47,900 nucleotides of DNA from Clostridia bacterium. GTDB lineage: Bacteria > Bacillota > Clostridia > Oscillospirales > Acutalibacteraceae. Position 1 is the stretch's first letter; every line of letters starts with the position of its first letter. Position numbers and translations under genes: made by a program. The stretch covers positions 1 to 47,900 of the forward strand of contig JAFRRP010000014.1 in the NCBI GenBank assembly GCA_017428085.1, in the 5' to 3' direction. Below the pieces are notes generated by a model that saw nothing but the letters and a program-made list of their open reading frames with translations, was not told the DNA's origin and searched no databases. Positions 1-7,591 of the stretch are shown here, in pieces.

Positions 1-545
1 CCTTCGACATCGACGCCAACGGCATCGTACACGTATCCGCCAAGGATCTGGGCACCGGCAAGGAGCAGGCCATTTCCATCACCGCTTCCTCCAACATGAG
101 CAAGGAGGACATCGACAGGGCGGTAAGAGAGGCCGAGCAGTTTGCCGCGGAGGACAAAAAGCGCAAGGAAGACCTTGACACCCGCAACAACGCGGACCAG
201 ATGGTCTATCAGTGCGAGAAGCTGCTGCAGGAAAGCGGCGACAAGCTGAGCGACGACGACAAGGCCAAGATCAACGCCGGCGTGGACGCGCTGAAGGAAT
301 CCCTGAAGGGCGAGGACATGAACCTCATCAAGTCCCGTCAGGATGAGCTGACCAAGGTCTTCTACGAGATCAGCGAGCGTCTGTACCAGCAGGCGGCGCC
401 CAACGGCCAGCCCGGCCCGGACATGGGCGGCAACGGCGGCTTCAACGGCGACCCCGGCTTCAACGGCTACAACGGCGACGCGGGCACCGAAGGCAACGGC
501 GGCAATAACGACGGCTACTACGACGCGCCCTACACCGAGGTGTGA
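1..545 (+). CDS. dnaK: DnaK (Hsp70) chaperone, C-terminal part
   Basis: The reading frame is open from base 3 at the window edge, so only the last 180 or so residues are present. They cover the end of the beta-sandwich substrate-binding domain ([19 protein letters not shown], then [20 protein letters not shown]) and the helical lid, which are unmistakable for Hsp70. The lid is followed by a Gly/Asn-rich tail ([18 protein letters not shown]) that ends in YTEV rather than in the EEVD of eukaryotic cytosolic Hsp70. DnaK is the cytoplasmic ATP-dependent chaperone that works with DnaJ and GrpE, and dnaJ follows 272 bp downstream in the usual order. grpE and hrcA would be expected left of the window. 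The start codon lies outside. Confidence 0.97.
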   Translation, partial: FDIDANGIVHVSAKDLGTGKEQAISITASSNMSKEDIDRAVREAEQFAAEDKKRKEDLDTRNNADQMVYQCEKLLQESGDKLSDDDKAKINAGVDALKESLKGEDMNLIKSRQDELTKVFYEISERLYQQAAPNGQPGPDMGGNGGFNGDPGFNGYNGDAGTEGNGGNNDGYYDAPYTEV

Positions 546-562
546 TCGCCGCGCGATCAGTT

Positions 563-583
563 TTGAGCGTTGAGTGTTGAGAA
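563..583 (+). repeat. Phased heptamer repeat TTGAGNN x3
   Basis: Three head-to-tail 7-mers follow the dnaK stop codon: TTGAGCG, TTGAGTG, TTGAGAA. This is the shortest of several heptamer arrays in the window, and it lies just upstream of two GTAG palindromes. Confidence 0.55.
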
Positions 584-605
584 TCGCGCCGCAGGGCATA
601 ACACT

Positions 606-627
606 GTAGCACGCTGCCTCAGCAGCG
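606..627 (+). repeat. GTAG-type REP-like palindrome, copy 1
   Basis: The order is GTAG, CA, left arm CGCTGC, loop CTCA, right arm GCAGCG. It is followed by TTCGCAAC, which is also shared with copy 2, so the duplicated unit is about 30 bp. It lies between dnaK and dnaJ. The layout (a GTAG foot followed by a short palindrome) matches that described for REP elements associated with RAYT transposases. Confidence 0.8.
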
Positions 628-650
628 TTCGCAACTGCAGTTCCGATCCC

Positions 651-672
651 GTAGCACGCTGCCTCAGCAGCG
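651..672 (+). repeat. GTAG-type REP-like palindrome, copy 2
   Basis: Identical to the copy at 606-627 (GTAG, CA, arms CGCTGC/GCAGCG, loop CTCA). It is followed by the same TTCGCAAC. The two copies are in direct orientation, 45 bp apart. Confidence 0.8.
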
Positions 673-710
673 TTCGCAACGCGATTCCGATCATCAACTT
701 CACCCAATGG

Positions 711-732
711 CGGCGCTGTGGCGCCGCGCTAC
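711..732 (-). repeat. GTAG-type REP-like palindrome, inverted copy
   Basis: Read on the minus strand it is GTAG, CG, left arm CGGCGC, loop CACA, right arm GCGCCG. It faces the two plus-strand copies upstream, so the dnaK-dnaJ gap carries a head-to-head set. Both arms changed together compared with the CGCTGC/GCAGCG copies, and the loop differs at one base. Confidence 0.7.
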
Positions 733-750
733 CGACAAAAACAAACCGGC

Positions 751-788
751 GATATTATCACGGGAAATCCCTTTCCCGTGATAATATC
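751..788. promoter_or_regulatory. Perfect 17-bp hairpin upstream of dnaJ
   Basis: The arm at 751-767 (GATATTATCACGGGAAA) is exactly complementary to 772-788, with a 4-nt loop TCCC. It ends 29 bp before the dnaJ start and lacks a T-run, so it is not a standard terminator. It does not match the CIRCE consensus. Possible roles are mRNA processing or stabilisation between dnaK and dnaJ, or another intergenic repeat unit. The function is not known. Confidence 0.6.
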
Positions 789-817
789 CGTATCAGTATC
801 ATCCAGCAGGTATAATT

Positions 818-1984
818 ATGGCGGAAAAACGAGATTATTACGAGGTACTGGGCGTCAGCAAGGGCGCGACGGAGGACGAGATCAAAAAGGCCTACCGTCA
901 GATGGCCAAGAAGTACCACCCCGACCTGAACCCCGGCGACAAGGACGCCGAGGCCAAGTTCAAGGAGTGCAACGAGGCCTACGAGGTGCTGTCCGACCCC
1001 GATAAAAAGGCGAAATACGACCGGTTCGGCCACGCGGGGGTGGACCCCAACTTCGGCGCGGGCGCGGGCGGCGGCTTCGACGGCTTCGGCGGTATGGGCT
1101 TCGACGTGGGCGATATCTTCTCGTCGTTCTTCGGCGGGGGCGGCGGCTTCGGCGGTTTCGGCGGCGGGCGCGCCAATCCCAACGCGCCTCAGCGCGGCGG
1201 CGATATCCAGACGAACATAACCATCTCCTTCGAGGAGGCGGCCAAGGGCTGCAAGAAGACCGTGGAGGTCAACCGCATCGAGGTGTGCGACGGCTGTTCC
1301 GGTTCCGGCGCGGCGCCGGGCACCTCCACCCAGACCTGCCCGGACTGCAACGGCCGCGGACAGGTGACCACCCAGCAGCGCACCATGCTTGGCACGATGC
1401 AGGTACAGAAGCCCTGCCCCCGCTGCGGCGGAAAGGGCACCATCATTCCCAATCCCTGCCCCAAATGCAAGGGAACGGGCCGTCTGCGCCGCCCGGCCAA
1501 GATCGAGGTCAATATCCCCGCCGGCATCGACGACCGTCAGGCGATCAACGTGCGTTCCCAGGGCAACAAGGGCACCAACGGCGGCCCTGCGGGCGACCTG
1601 CGGCTGGGCGTGAACGTGCGCAGCCATCCCTATTTTGAGCGCGACGGCTACAACGTGTGGTATCAGGCGAAGATCAGCTTCGCGCAGGCGGCTCTGGGCA
1701 GCGAGCTCATCGTGCCCACGCTGGACGGCGACGTGAAGTACAGCGTCCCGGCGGGCACCCAGCCCGGCGACGTGTTCAAGCTGAAGGACCGGGGCATCCA
1801 GAACCTCAACGGGCGCGGGCGCGGCGACCAGCTGGTCCGCGTGGAGGTAGAAGTCCCCCGCCGCCTCAACGAACACCAGAAGGAGCTGCTGCGGGCTTTT
1901 GAGGAAGACCTGAACCCCGGCAACAGGCACAACCTCGGCGACGACAAAAACAAAGGTCTCTTCGGCGGAAAAAAGAAAAAATAA
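818..1984 (+). CDS. dnaJ: DnaJ (Hsp40) co-chaperone
   Basis: Full-length type I DnaJ of 388 residues, a normal size. The N-terminal J domain (residues 1-70) contains the HPD motif ([11 protein letters not shown]) that stimulates the DnaK ATPase. A Gly/Phe-rich linker follows (about 78-130). The zinc-binding domain has four CxxCxGxG modules: [24 protein letters not shown] and CPKCKGTG. The C-terminal domains bind unfolded substrate, and the protein ends in a lysine-rich tail. The start ATG lies 7 nt after a weak AGCAGG. DnaJ acts in the cytoplasm with DnaK, encoded just upstream. A strong intrinsic terminator follows the stop codon, so this is the end of the chaperone operon. Confidence 0.98.
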   Translation: MAEKRDYYEVLGVSKGATEDEIKKAYRQMAKKYHPDLNPGDKDAEAKFKECNEAYEVLSDPDKKAKYDRFGHAGVDPNFGAGAGGGFDGFGGMGFDVGDIFSSFFGGGGGFGGFGGGRANPNAPQRGGDIQTNITISFEEAAKGCKKTVEVNRIEVCDGCSGSGAAPGTSTQTCPDCNGRGQVTTQQRTMLGTMQVQKPCPRCGGKGTIIPNPCPKCKGTGRLRRPAKIEVNIPAGIDDRQAINVRSQGNKGTNGGPAGDLRLGVNVRSHPYFERDGYNVWYQAKISFAQAALGSELIVPTLDGDVKYSVPAGTQPGDVFKLKDRGIQNLNGRGRGDQLVRVEVEVPRRLNEHQKELLRAFEEDLNPGNRHNLGDDKNKGLFGGKKKK

Positions 1985-2001
1985 GCATGCGACAACCGTC
2001 A

Positions 2002-2034
2002 CCCCGTTTACACTGCGTAAGCGGGGCATTTTTT
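2002..2034 (+). terminator. Rho-independent terminator after dnaJ
   Basis: Stem CCCCGTTTAC (2002-2011) pairs with GTAAGCGGGG (2017-2026) with one G-U pair. The loop is ACTGC, and the stem is followed by CA and six T residues. It starts 17 bp after the dnaJ stop. Confidence 0.9.
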
Positions 2035-2037
2035 ATA

Positions 2038-2066
2038 TTGATTGTTATTCGCAGGCGTGATAGAAT
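2038..2066 (+). promoter_or_regulatory. Sigma-A promoter for the GH38 gene
   Basis: The -35 is TTGATT (2038-2043), the spacer is 17 bp and the -10 is TAGAAT (2061-2066). It lies between the dnaJ terminator and the RBS GGGAGG just before the ATG at 2094. Confidence 0.7.
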
Positions 2067-2093
2067 AAAGAAAAAAGGCCGGGAGGAATCGTA

Positions 2094-5000
2094 ATGCATA
2101 CCGAAAATCCGCGCGTGCTGGGAAATCTTATCAAACAGTTATCACCGTACATCGAGGAACAGAAGCTGGAGATCCCGGAATGGGTCAGCTATACCGGCGT
2201 CCACACCGCGCCGAACCACGTGGAGCTGGACGGCAGACCGTCCGTCGTGATGCGCATCGGCGACCGCTATGATGTCGGCTACGACGACACCCGCTATTTT
2301 GAGGCGGAAGCGACCGTACCGGAGGACTTCGCCGGGCGGAAGGTCTACCTCGTCATCGACTTCGGCGGCGAGGCGCTGGTGCGGATCAACGGAAAGATCG
2401 TGGGGGCGGTCTGCTCCCGGGAAAACCACGGCTGGGTGGGCCGGGACGTGATCCTGTTCGGGGACCCCCTGAAAGCGGGAGAGAAGCTGTCCATTCAGCT
2501 GGAAAGCGCCGTGGACTGCGGCGGCTTCTGCGACACCGCCATGGCCGGGGGCACCCACATGACCTACACGCTGAAAACCGCCAAGCTGTCTCTCATCAAC
2601 GAGGCGGCGGAGAGCTTCGATTTCGATATGCGCTGCGCGTGGGACGTGTACGAGCACACGGAAGACCGGTACGTGGCCAAGCGGCTGTATAACGCCGTCG
2701 ACGACGCCATGCACATGGTCGACTACGATATGGGAAAGGACGCCTTCTACGCCTCCCTGCCCGCCGCGGCGGAACATTTCTGGGCCGACGTGGAGAAGAT
2801 CCGCTTCGCCACCCCCGGCGAGGTCGTCATGGCGGGCCACAGCCATCTGGATATCGCGTGGCTGTGGACCACGCGGGAGCTGAACCGCAAGACCGCCCGC
2901 ACCTTCTCCAACAATCTGGCGCTGATGGACGCCTACCCGGACTTCCGCTTCACCCAAAGTCAGGCGGCGGTCTACTGGTTCATGAAGGAGCGCTGGCCCG
3001 ATATCTTTGAACGGGTCAAAGAAAAGGTCAAAAGCGGCCAGTGGGAGATCACCGGCAACACCTGGGTGGAGGCGGACACCAACGTCGCCTCCGGCGAAAG
3101 CCTCGTGCGCCAGCTCCTGTACGGCCGGGAGTTTTTTATGAAGGAATTCGGCGTGTCCTCCGACATCTACTGGCTGCCGGACTGCTTCGGCTTCACCGCC
3201 GCTTTGCCGCAGATCATCAAAAAATCCGGCATGAAATATTTCATCACGTCCAAGCTGCAGAACAACGACACCAACGAATTCCCCGTCAGCGCGTACAAGT
3301 GGCGCTCCCACTCCGGCGACGAGGTGCTGGCCTTCATGCAGAAGGTAGGCTACGGCGGCGAGGGCGACGCGGCGTATCTGGTCCGCGCCCGCGCCACCAA
3401 CCGGCAGAACGACCTGACCGACGTCTCCATGGGCATGTTCGGTTACGGCGACGGGGGCGGCGGCTGCACCTACCAGATGGTGGAAACGCTGCGCCGAATG
3501 GAAAAGCTGCCCGGCCTGCCGGAGGTGAAGATGGGATCGGCGAAGGAGTTTTTCGCCGCGTTGGAACAGGACGCCGACAAGCTGCCCGTGTGGGACGGCG
3601 AGATGTACTACGAGAACCACCGGGGCACCTACACCAGTCAGGCGTTCATCAAAAAGAACAACCGCAAAGGCGAGTTTGCCCTGCGTAATATTGAAATGCT
3701 CGGGCTGCTGTCCGGCGACTACCCGGCAAAGGAGCTGGACGAGGCGTGGCATCTGCTGCTGCAAAATCAGTTCCACGACATCCTGCCCGGCACCTCCATC
3801 CACGAGGCGGTGGAGGACACCCGCGCAGACTACCGGCGGCTGGACGCCATGTACGCCGCCATGAAGGACGGCAGACTGGCGGCGCTGGCAAAACAGGCCG
3901 CTGGCGCAGCCGACTGCGTGGTGGTGTGGAATTTCCATACCCATCCGTTGACCTCCCTCGTGACCGCCGCCGTGCCGGAGGGCTTTGCGGGCGTCGCCGA
4001 CGAAACCGGGAAACCGATGCAGGCGAGCGTCAAGAACGGCGCGATGGCGTTCATTGCCGAGGACGTGCCGGGGCTGGGGTATAAGGTCTTTACACTGACA
4101 AAGGAAGCTTGCGGCGGCGCGGTGACGGCGACGGCAACGCTGCTGGAAAACGAATACCTGCGCGTGACCTTCGACGAAAACGGGCTGATCTCGTCCATTT
4201 ACGACAAAGAAAACGGTCGGGAGGTCCTCTCCGGCCAAGGCAACCTGTTGACGGTCTCCCACGACAAGCCCATCCACGAGAGCGCGTGGAATCTGGAATC
4301 CGACTATAAAATGAAGATGTGCCCGCTGACGGAGGCGGAAAGCATCGAAGCGACGGAAAGCTCCCCGGTCAAGGGCGAGATCAAAATCGTGCGGCGGTAC
4401 CATGAATCGGCCGTCACACAATATATTTCGCTGAAGGCGGGCTGCCGGACGCTGGACTTTTTCACCGAGGTGGACTGGCACGAGCGCGAAAAAGTACTGA
4501 AAGCGGAATTCCCGGTGAACATCCGGGCAAGGTACTCCACCTTTGAGATCGCCCACGGCGCGCTGGAACGCCCCACCTTCGCCAACAACCCCTTTGAAAA
4601 GGCCATGTTCGAGTGCTGCGCCCACAAGTGGACCGACCTGTCTGAGGGCGGTTACGGCGTCAGCCTGCTGAACGACTGCAAATACGGCTACGACCTGACC
4701 GGCAGCGTCATGCGCATCACGCTGATGCGCGGCCCGGTCTGCCCCGACCCCAAGGGTGATATCGGTCTCAATACCTTCACCTACAGCCTGTACCCCCACG
4801 CGGGCGCGTGGCGCGACGCGGGCACGGTGAACGAGGCCTTCCGGCTGAACCTGCCGTTGGAAGGGTTCTACGTTGCACACGGCGACGGAACGACCGACGA
4901 AAAATCGTTTATCCGCGTTTCCGCCGAAAACGTGATCGTGGACGCGGTGAAGCGGGCGCAGGACGGCGACGGCGTGATCCTGCGGCTGTACGAGGCCGAG

Positions 5001-5162
5001 GGCAAGCGCGGCGACGTGACGGTCACGCTGCCGCGGGCAGTACGGTCCGTTGCGGAAAACAACCTGATGGAAGAACCGGCGGACGGCGCGCTCACCCACG
5101 ACGGCGACCGTTTCACCTTCAGTATCAAGCCGTTCGAGGTGCGGACGTTCCGGATCAGATGA
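2094..5162 (+). CDS. GH38 alpha-mannosidase
   Basis: A 1022-residue retaining alpha-mannosidase of glycoside hydrolase family 38. It releases alpha-linked mannose, for example from N-glycans or mannan side chains. An N-terminal beta domain (about 1-235) precedes the catalytic domain. That domain opens with the zinc motif HSHLD (His249, His251, Asp253; GHSHLDIAWLWTTRE) and has the nucleophile motif YWLPDCFGF (Asp363). A further family motif, FHDILPGTS, follows at about residue 560. The C-terminal beta-sandwich domains fill the remainder. No signal peptide is visible, so it is probably cytoplasmic and acts on imported oligosaccharides. It has its own promoter, the RBS is GGGAGGAATCGTA, and it appears to be a single-gene unit. 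The exact substrate linkage cannot be read from the sequence. Confidence 0.95.
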   Translation: MHTENPRVLGNLIKQLSPYIEEQKLEIPEWVSYTGVHTAPNHVELDGRPSVVMRIGDRYDVGYDDTRYFEAEATVPEDFAGRKVYLVIDFGGEALVRINGKIVGAVCSRENHGWVGRDVILFGDPLKAGEKLSIQLESAVDCGGFCDTAMAGGTHMTYTLKTAKLSLINEAAESFDFDMRCAWDVYEHTEDRYVAKRLYNAVDDAMHMVDYDMGKDAFYASLPAAAEHFWADVEKIRFATPGEVVMAGHSHLDIAWLWTTRELNRKTARTFSNNLALMDAYPDFRFTQSQAAVYWFMKERWPDIFERVKEKVKSGQWEITGNTWVEADTNVASGESLVRQLLYGREFFMKEFGVSSDIYWLPDCFGFTAALPQIIKKSGMKYFITSKLQNNDTNEFPVSAYKWRSHSGDEVLAFMQKVGYGGEGDAAYLVRARATNRQNDLTDVSMGMFGYGDGGGGCTYQMVETLRRMEKLPGLPEVKMGSAKEFFAALEQDADKLPVWDGEMYYENHRGTYTSQAFIKKNNRKGEFALRNIEMLGLLSGDYPAKELDEAWHLLLQNQFHDILPGTSIHEAVEDTRADYRRLDAMYAAMKDGRLAALAKQAAGAADCVVVWNFHTHPLTSLVTAAVPEGFAGVADETGKPMQASVKNGAMAFIAEDVPGLGYKVFTLTKEACGGAVTATATLLENEYLRVTFDENGLISSIYDKENGREVLSGQGNLLTVSHDKPIHESAWNLESDYKMKMCPLTEAESIEATESSPVKGEIKIVRRYHESAVTQYISLKAGCRTLDFFTEVDWHEREKVLKAEFPVNIRARYSTFEIAHGALERPTFANNPFEKAMFECCAHKWTDLSEGGYGVSLLNDCKYGYDLTGSVMRITLMRGPVCPDPKGDIGLNTFTYSLYPHAGAWRDAGTVNEAFRLNLPLEGFYVAHGDGTTDEKSFIRVSAENVIVDAVKRAQDGDGVILRLYEAEGKRGDVTVTLPRAVRSVAENNLMEEPADGALTHDGDRFTFSIKPFEVRTFRIR

Positions 5163-5198
5163 ACGGGAAATTGCGAGTTTAGCGAGCTGATTCCAAAG

Positions 5199-5420
5199 AT
5201 GATATGCTGCCTTTGGCAGCATGATATGCCGTGCGTTGCATGGCATGATATGCAGTCGCTTACGCGTCTGCATGATATGATATTCGCCTTTGTAACCATC
5301 ATTCGCGCAGCGAATATCATGCGCGTAAGCGCATATCATGACGAAGTCATATCATGACGAAGTCATATCATTCGCCGACAGGCGAATATCATTGCGAGTT
5401 GCCGCAATGCGACAACTCGC
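5199..5420. repeat. Array of nine variable hairpins joined by ATGATAT / ATATCAT
   Basis: Constant heptamers alternate with short palindromes of unrelated sequence. ATGATAT occurs at 5199, 5221, 5245 and 5272. Its exact reverse complement ATATCAT occurs at 5314, 5333, 5349, 5365 and 5386. Between them lie hairpins: GCTGCC/GGCAGC (5206-5220), a 7-bp stem with one G-U pair (5228-5244), GCAG.CGC/GCG.CTGC (5252-5271), GATATTCGC/GCGAATATC (5279-5318, the centre), GCGC/GCGC (5321-5332), GAC-GAA-GTC twice (5340-5348, 5356-5364), TCGCC/GGCGA (5372-5385) and GCGAGTTG/CAACTCGC (5394-5420). Heptamer orientation flips at the central stem. It fills the gap between the GH38 gene and the promoter of the next operon. 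No coding potential was recognised. Confidence 0.9.
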
Positions 5421-5431
5421 CAAATCCCTGT

Positions 5432-5460
5432 TTGACATTTTCTTTTCCTTGTAATATAAT
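5432..5460 (+). promoter_or_regulatory. Perfect consensus sigma-A promoter of the heptose operon
   Basis: The -35 is TTGACA (5432-5437), the spacer is exactly 17 bp and the -10 is TATAAT (5455-5460). It lies 12 bp after the hairpin array and 25 bp before the start codon at 5485. Confidence 0.92.
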
Positions 5461-5484
5461 AAAGAAAAACGACGGAGGGACGGT

Positions 5485-6369
5485 ATGTACTGTATCGCCG
5501 GGGCGGACGGTTTTCTGGGCGCGTATTTACAGCGGGAGCTGCTGGCAAAGGGCGAGACGGTAGTCGCGCTCAATCACACCGCGCCCGTCTTTCCGGACGG
5601 CGATAACCTTTACAATCTCCCCTTTGAGTTGACGGACAGGGCGAGCATGGACGCGGCCGAAGCGCTGCTGCGGCGGTTTGACGATATCCGCGTGTTCTAT
5701 ACGATCGCGGTACACGCGCCGGATAAAGTGGAGGCCGATCCGGCCTTTGCCCATCGGATCAACCACGTGCTGTACGCCGAATTCCTGCGCAAGCTCTCCG
5801 GCTGCGATATCACGCAGCTGTATTACGCCTCCACCGACAACGTCTACGGCGAAAGCCGGGACGGCAAGGTGTTCACAGAGGAGGACGCCCCCGCGCCCAT
5901 CAACGCCTACGGCGAGCAGAAGGCGGAGGCGGAGCGCATCACACGGGAGCAGGGCTTTTCCGTGGCGCGGTTCAGTTATATGTTCGGCCCGTCGCTGACG
6001 CATAAGCCGCACTTTTTCGACGTGATCACGCAGAAGCTGAAAACCGGGCAGCCGATGGAGATGTTCACCGATTTTATCCGTTCTTCTCTTCCCTACCCCG
6101 CCGCCGCCCGCTGCCTGATCCGATTGGCGGAAGCGGACACCAAAGAAACGATCGTCAATATCTGCGCGGACGAGCCCACCTCCAAATACGATATCGGGCT
6201 GTTCGCGGCGGATTACTGCGGCGCGGACCGTTCGCTGGTGATCCCCGCCCGCGGTATGGGTTCCGGGCTGTTCACCGCCGCCCGCGCACCGTCCATCGTC
6301 ATGAGCAACGCGCGGCTGAAACGGGCCGTCGGGGACAAGGCGGCAATCAAGCCGTTCCCGGACATATAG
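5485..6369 (+). CDS. NAD(P)-dependent sugar-nucleotide epimerase/dehydratase/reductase (extended SDR)
   Basis: A 294-residue extended short-chain dehydrogenase. The N-terminal Rossmann motif is GADGFLG (residues 6-12), and the catalytic YxxxK is NAYGEQK (about 147-153), preceded by YYASTDNVYGE with the expected Ser/Thr. Enzymes of this fold interconvert nucleotide sugars (epimerisation, 4,6-dehydration or 4-keto reduction). The shape resembles RmlD-like reductases, but the exact reaction is not decidable. It is the first gene after the consensus promoter, with RBS GACGGAGGG. It is followed by a 234-bp gap before the heptose kinase, and the shared direction and sugar-nucleotide theme suggest one pathway. 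Confidence 0.8.
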   Translation: MYCIAGADGFLGAYLQRELLAKGETVVALNHTAPVFPDGDNLYNLPFELTDRASMDAAEALLRRFDDIRVFYTIAVHAPDKVEADPAFAHRINHVLYAEFLRKLSGCDITQLYYASTDNVYGESRDGKVFTEEDAPAPINAYGEQKAEAERITREQGFSVARFSYMFGPSLTHKPHFFDVITQKLKTGQPMEMFTDFIRSSLPYPAAARCLIRLAEADTKETIVNICADEPTSKYDIGLFAADYCGADRSLVIPARGMGSGLFTAARAPSIVMSNARLKRAVGDKAAIKPFPDI

Positions 6370-6383
6370 CCGTATGCCGTGAG

Positions 6384-6412
6384 AAGTCACTTCGGACGAT
6401 CCTGTGATCTGC
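6384..6412 (+). repeat. Dispersed repeat segment, copy A (gap 6370-6603)
   Basis: The segment AGAAG..C..TC, CGGACGATCC, then TGTGATCTG, resembles 27192-27221, where AGAAG, CGGACGATCC and ATGAGATC occur in the same order. In both places TTACGAC-type heptamers lie in the same gap. The rest of this gap holds heptamers and no recognisable gene. Confidence 0.4.
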
Positions 6413-6551
6413 GGCTTGAAAGCACGGTATCCCATAGATTTTACCATGCTGCTTTTCCACATCCTTTTCTTACGACTTACCCTCTTTTTTGCGATCGTAA
6501 CGGCACAGGGCGCCGTGCTGCGGCGACTGTAATCCCGCCGCAGACAAAATC

Positions 6552-6579
6552 TTACGACTTACGACTCACGACTTACGAC
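6552..6579 (+). repeat. Phased heptamer array TTACGAC x4
   Basis: Four head-to-tail 7-mers: TTACGAC, TTACGAC, TCACGAC, TTACGAC. They end 24 bp before the hddA-like start codon. A shorter pair (TTACGAC, TTACCCT) is at 6470-6483 in the same phase-7 style. Confidence 0.8.
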
Positions 6580-6603
6580 TAAAAAAACGCAGGAGACACA
6601 ATC

Positions 6604-7581
6604 ATGGTCATTTCCCGCACGCCCTTCCGCATGTCTTTTTTCGGCGGGGGCACCGACTACAGAGAATACTTTGAAAAATACGGCGGCAGCGTGATCTCCG
6701 CCACCTTTGACAAATACTGCTTCGTCACGGTAAAGGACTTCCCGCCCTTTTTCCCGGTCAGGAACCAGCTCACCTACTCCAAGATCGAGCGCTTCAACGA
6801 GCCGGAGGAGCTGTCGCACCCACTGGTGCGGGAGGTCTATCATTTCCTGCACGAGCAGCAGCTGCAGATCAACTACGATTCCGACCTGCCCGCCCGGTCC
6901 GGCATCGGCTCCAGCTCCTCCTTCGCGGTGGGGCTGCTGAACAGCATCCACGCCCACCGGGGCAAAACCACCAACCCCTACACGCTGGCTACGGAAGCCA
7001 TCACCGTGGAACGAGACCTGTGCCGGGAATACGGCGGCATCCAGGACCAGATCGCGGCGGCTTACGGCGGCTTCAACCGCATCGACTTTGACAAGACCGG
7101 CTTCTACGTCAAGCCGCTGAATATCCGGTCAGACCGGCTGGAGCAACTGAACGGCAGACTGATGCTGTTCTTTTCCGGCCTCAGCCGCGTGGCGGGCGAG
7201 ATCTCCCGCGAGCAGGCGGACAACCTGGGAAAGAACATCACCACCCTGTCCAACATGAAGTTCCTGACAGACGAGGCGGAAAAGATCCTGCTGTCCGATG
7301 AATCGCTGGACCACTTCGGCGAGCTGTTGGATTTGACCTGGCAGCTGAAACGCAAGCTGGCGGCCAACATCGCCAACGACGAGGTGGAACGCATGTACGA
7401 GACCGCAAAGCGCTGCGGCGCCATCGGCGGCAAGCTGCTGGGGGCGGGCGGCGGCGGTTTTATGCTGTTCTACGTGCCGGAAGACAGACAGGCGGCGCTG
7501 CGGGAAGCGCTGAAGGATTATATGTACGTGCCCTTCCGCTTTGAAAACGAGGGCAGCCGTATCATCTACAACCAGAAATGA
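6604..7581 (+). CDS. hddA: GHMP kinase, D-glycero-D-manno-heptose 7-phosphate kinase (HddA-like)
   Basis: A 325-residue GHMP-family kinase. The start MVISRTPFRMSFFGGGTDY is typical of HddA-type heptose/fucose kinases. The ATP-binding motif is LPARSGIGSSSSFAVGLLN (about residues 97-115), and the C-terminal GHMP motif is KLLGAGGGGFMLF. In the GDP-heptose pathway HddA phosphorylates D-glycero-D-manno-heptose 7-phosphate at C1. The assignment over fucose or mannose kinases rests on the start motif and on the downstream HddC-GmhB fusion. RBS ACGCAGGAGA precedes the ATG. The next gene begins 10 bp after the stop, so the genes are co-transcribed. Confidence 0.85.
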   Translation: MVISRTPFRMSFFGGGTDYREYFEKYGGSVISATFDKYCFVTVKDFPPFFPVRNQLTYSKIERFNEPEELSHPLVREVYHFLHEQQLQINYDSDLPARSGIGSSSSFAVGLLNSIHAHRGKTTNPYTLATEAITVERDLCREYGGIQDQIAAAYGGFNRIDFDKTGFYVKPLNIRSDRLEQLNGRLMLFFSGLSRVAGEISREQADNLGKNITTLSNMKFLTDEAEKILLSDESLDHFGELLDLTWQLKRKLAANIANDEVERMYETAKRCGAIGGKLLGAGGGGFMLFYVPEDRQAALREALKDYMYVPFRFENEGSRIIYNQK

Positions 7582-7591
7582 GGAAAACGCC

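Noticed and set aside
751..788. CIRCE operator of HrcA
   Set aside because: CIRCE is TTAGCACTC-N9-GAGTGCTAA; the arms here are unrelated and the loop is 4 nt.
758..2029. Long minus-strand open frame opposite dnaJ
   Set aside because: It is the antisense shadow of a GC-rich gene. The plus frame has full DnaJ domains, and the minus frame has no recognisable motif or RBS.
2142..5339. 1065-residue minus-strand frame opposite the GH38 gene
   Set aside because: Its composition (His/Val/Arg-rich) is typical of the reverse complement of a high-GC gene. The plus strand carries intact GH38 catalytic motifs.
5199..5420. CRISPR array
   Set aside because: The regular alternation looks CRISPR-like, but the constant part is only 7 bp and changes orientation, and every variable unit is a palindrome. 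No cas genes are present.
6510..6603. Cobalamin riboswitch remnant
   Set aside because: GCGACTGTAATCCCGCCGC recalls one conserved B12-riboswitch block, but the other core blocks and a proper B12 box are not present and the downstream gene is a sugar kinase.
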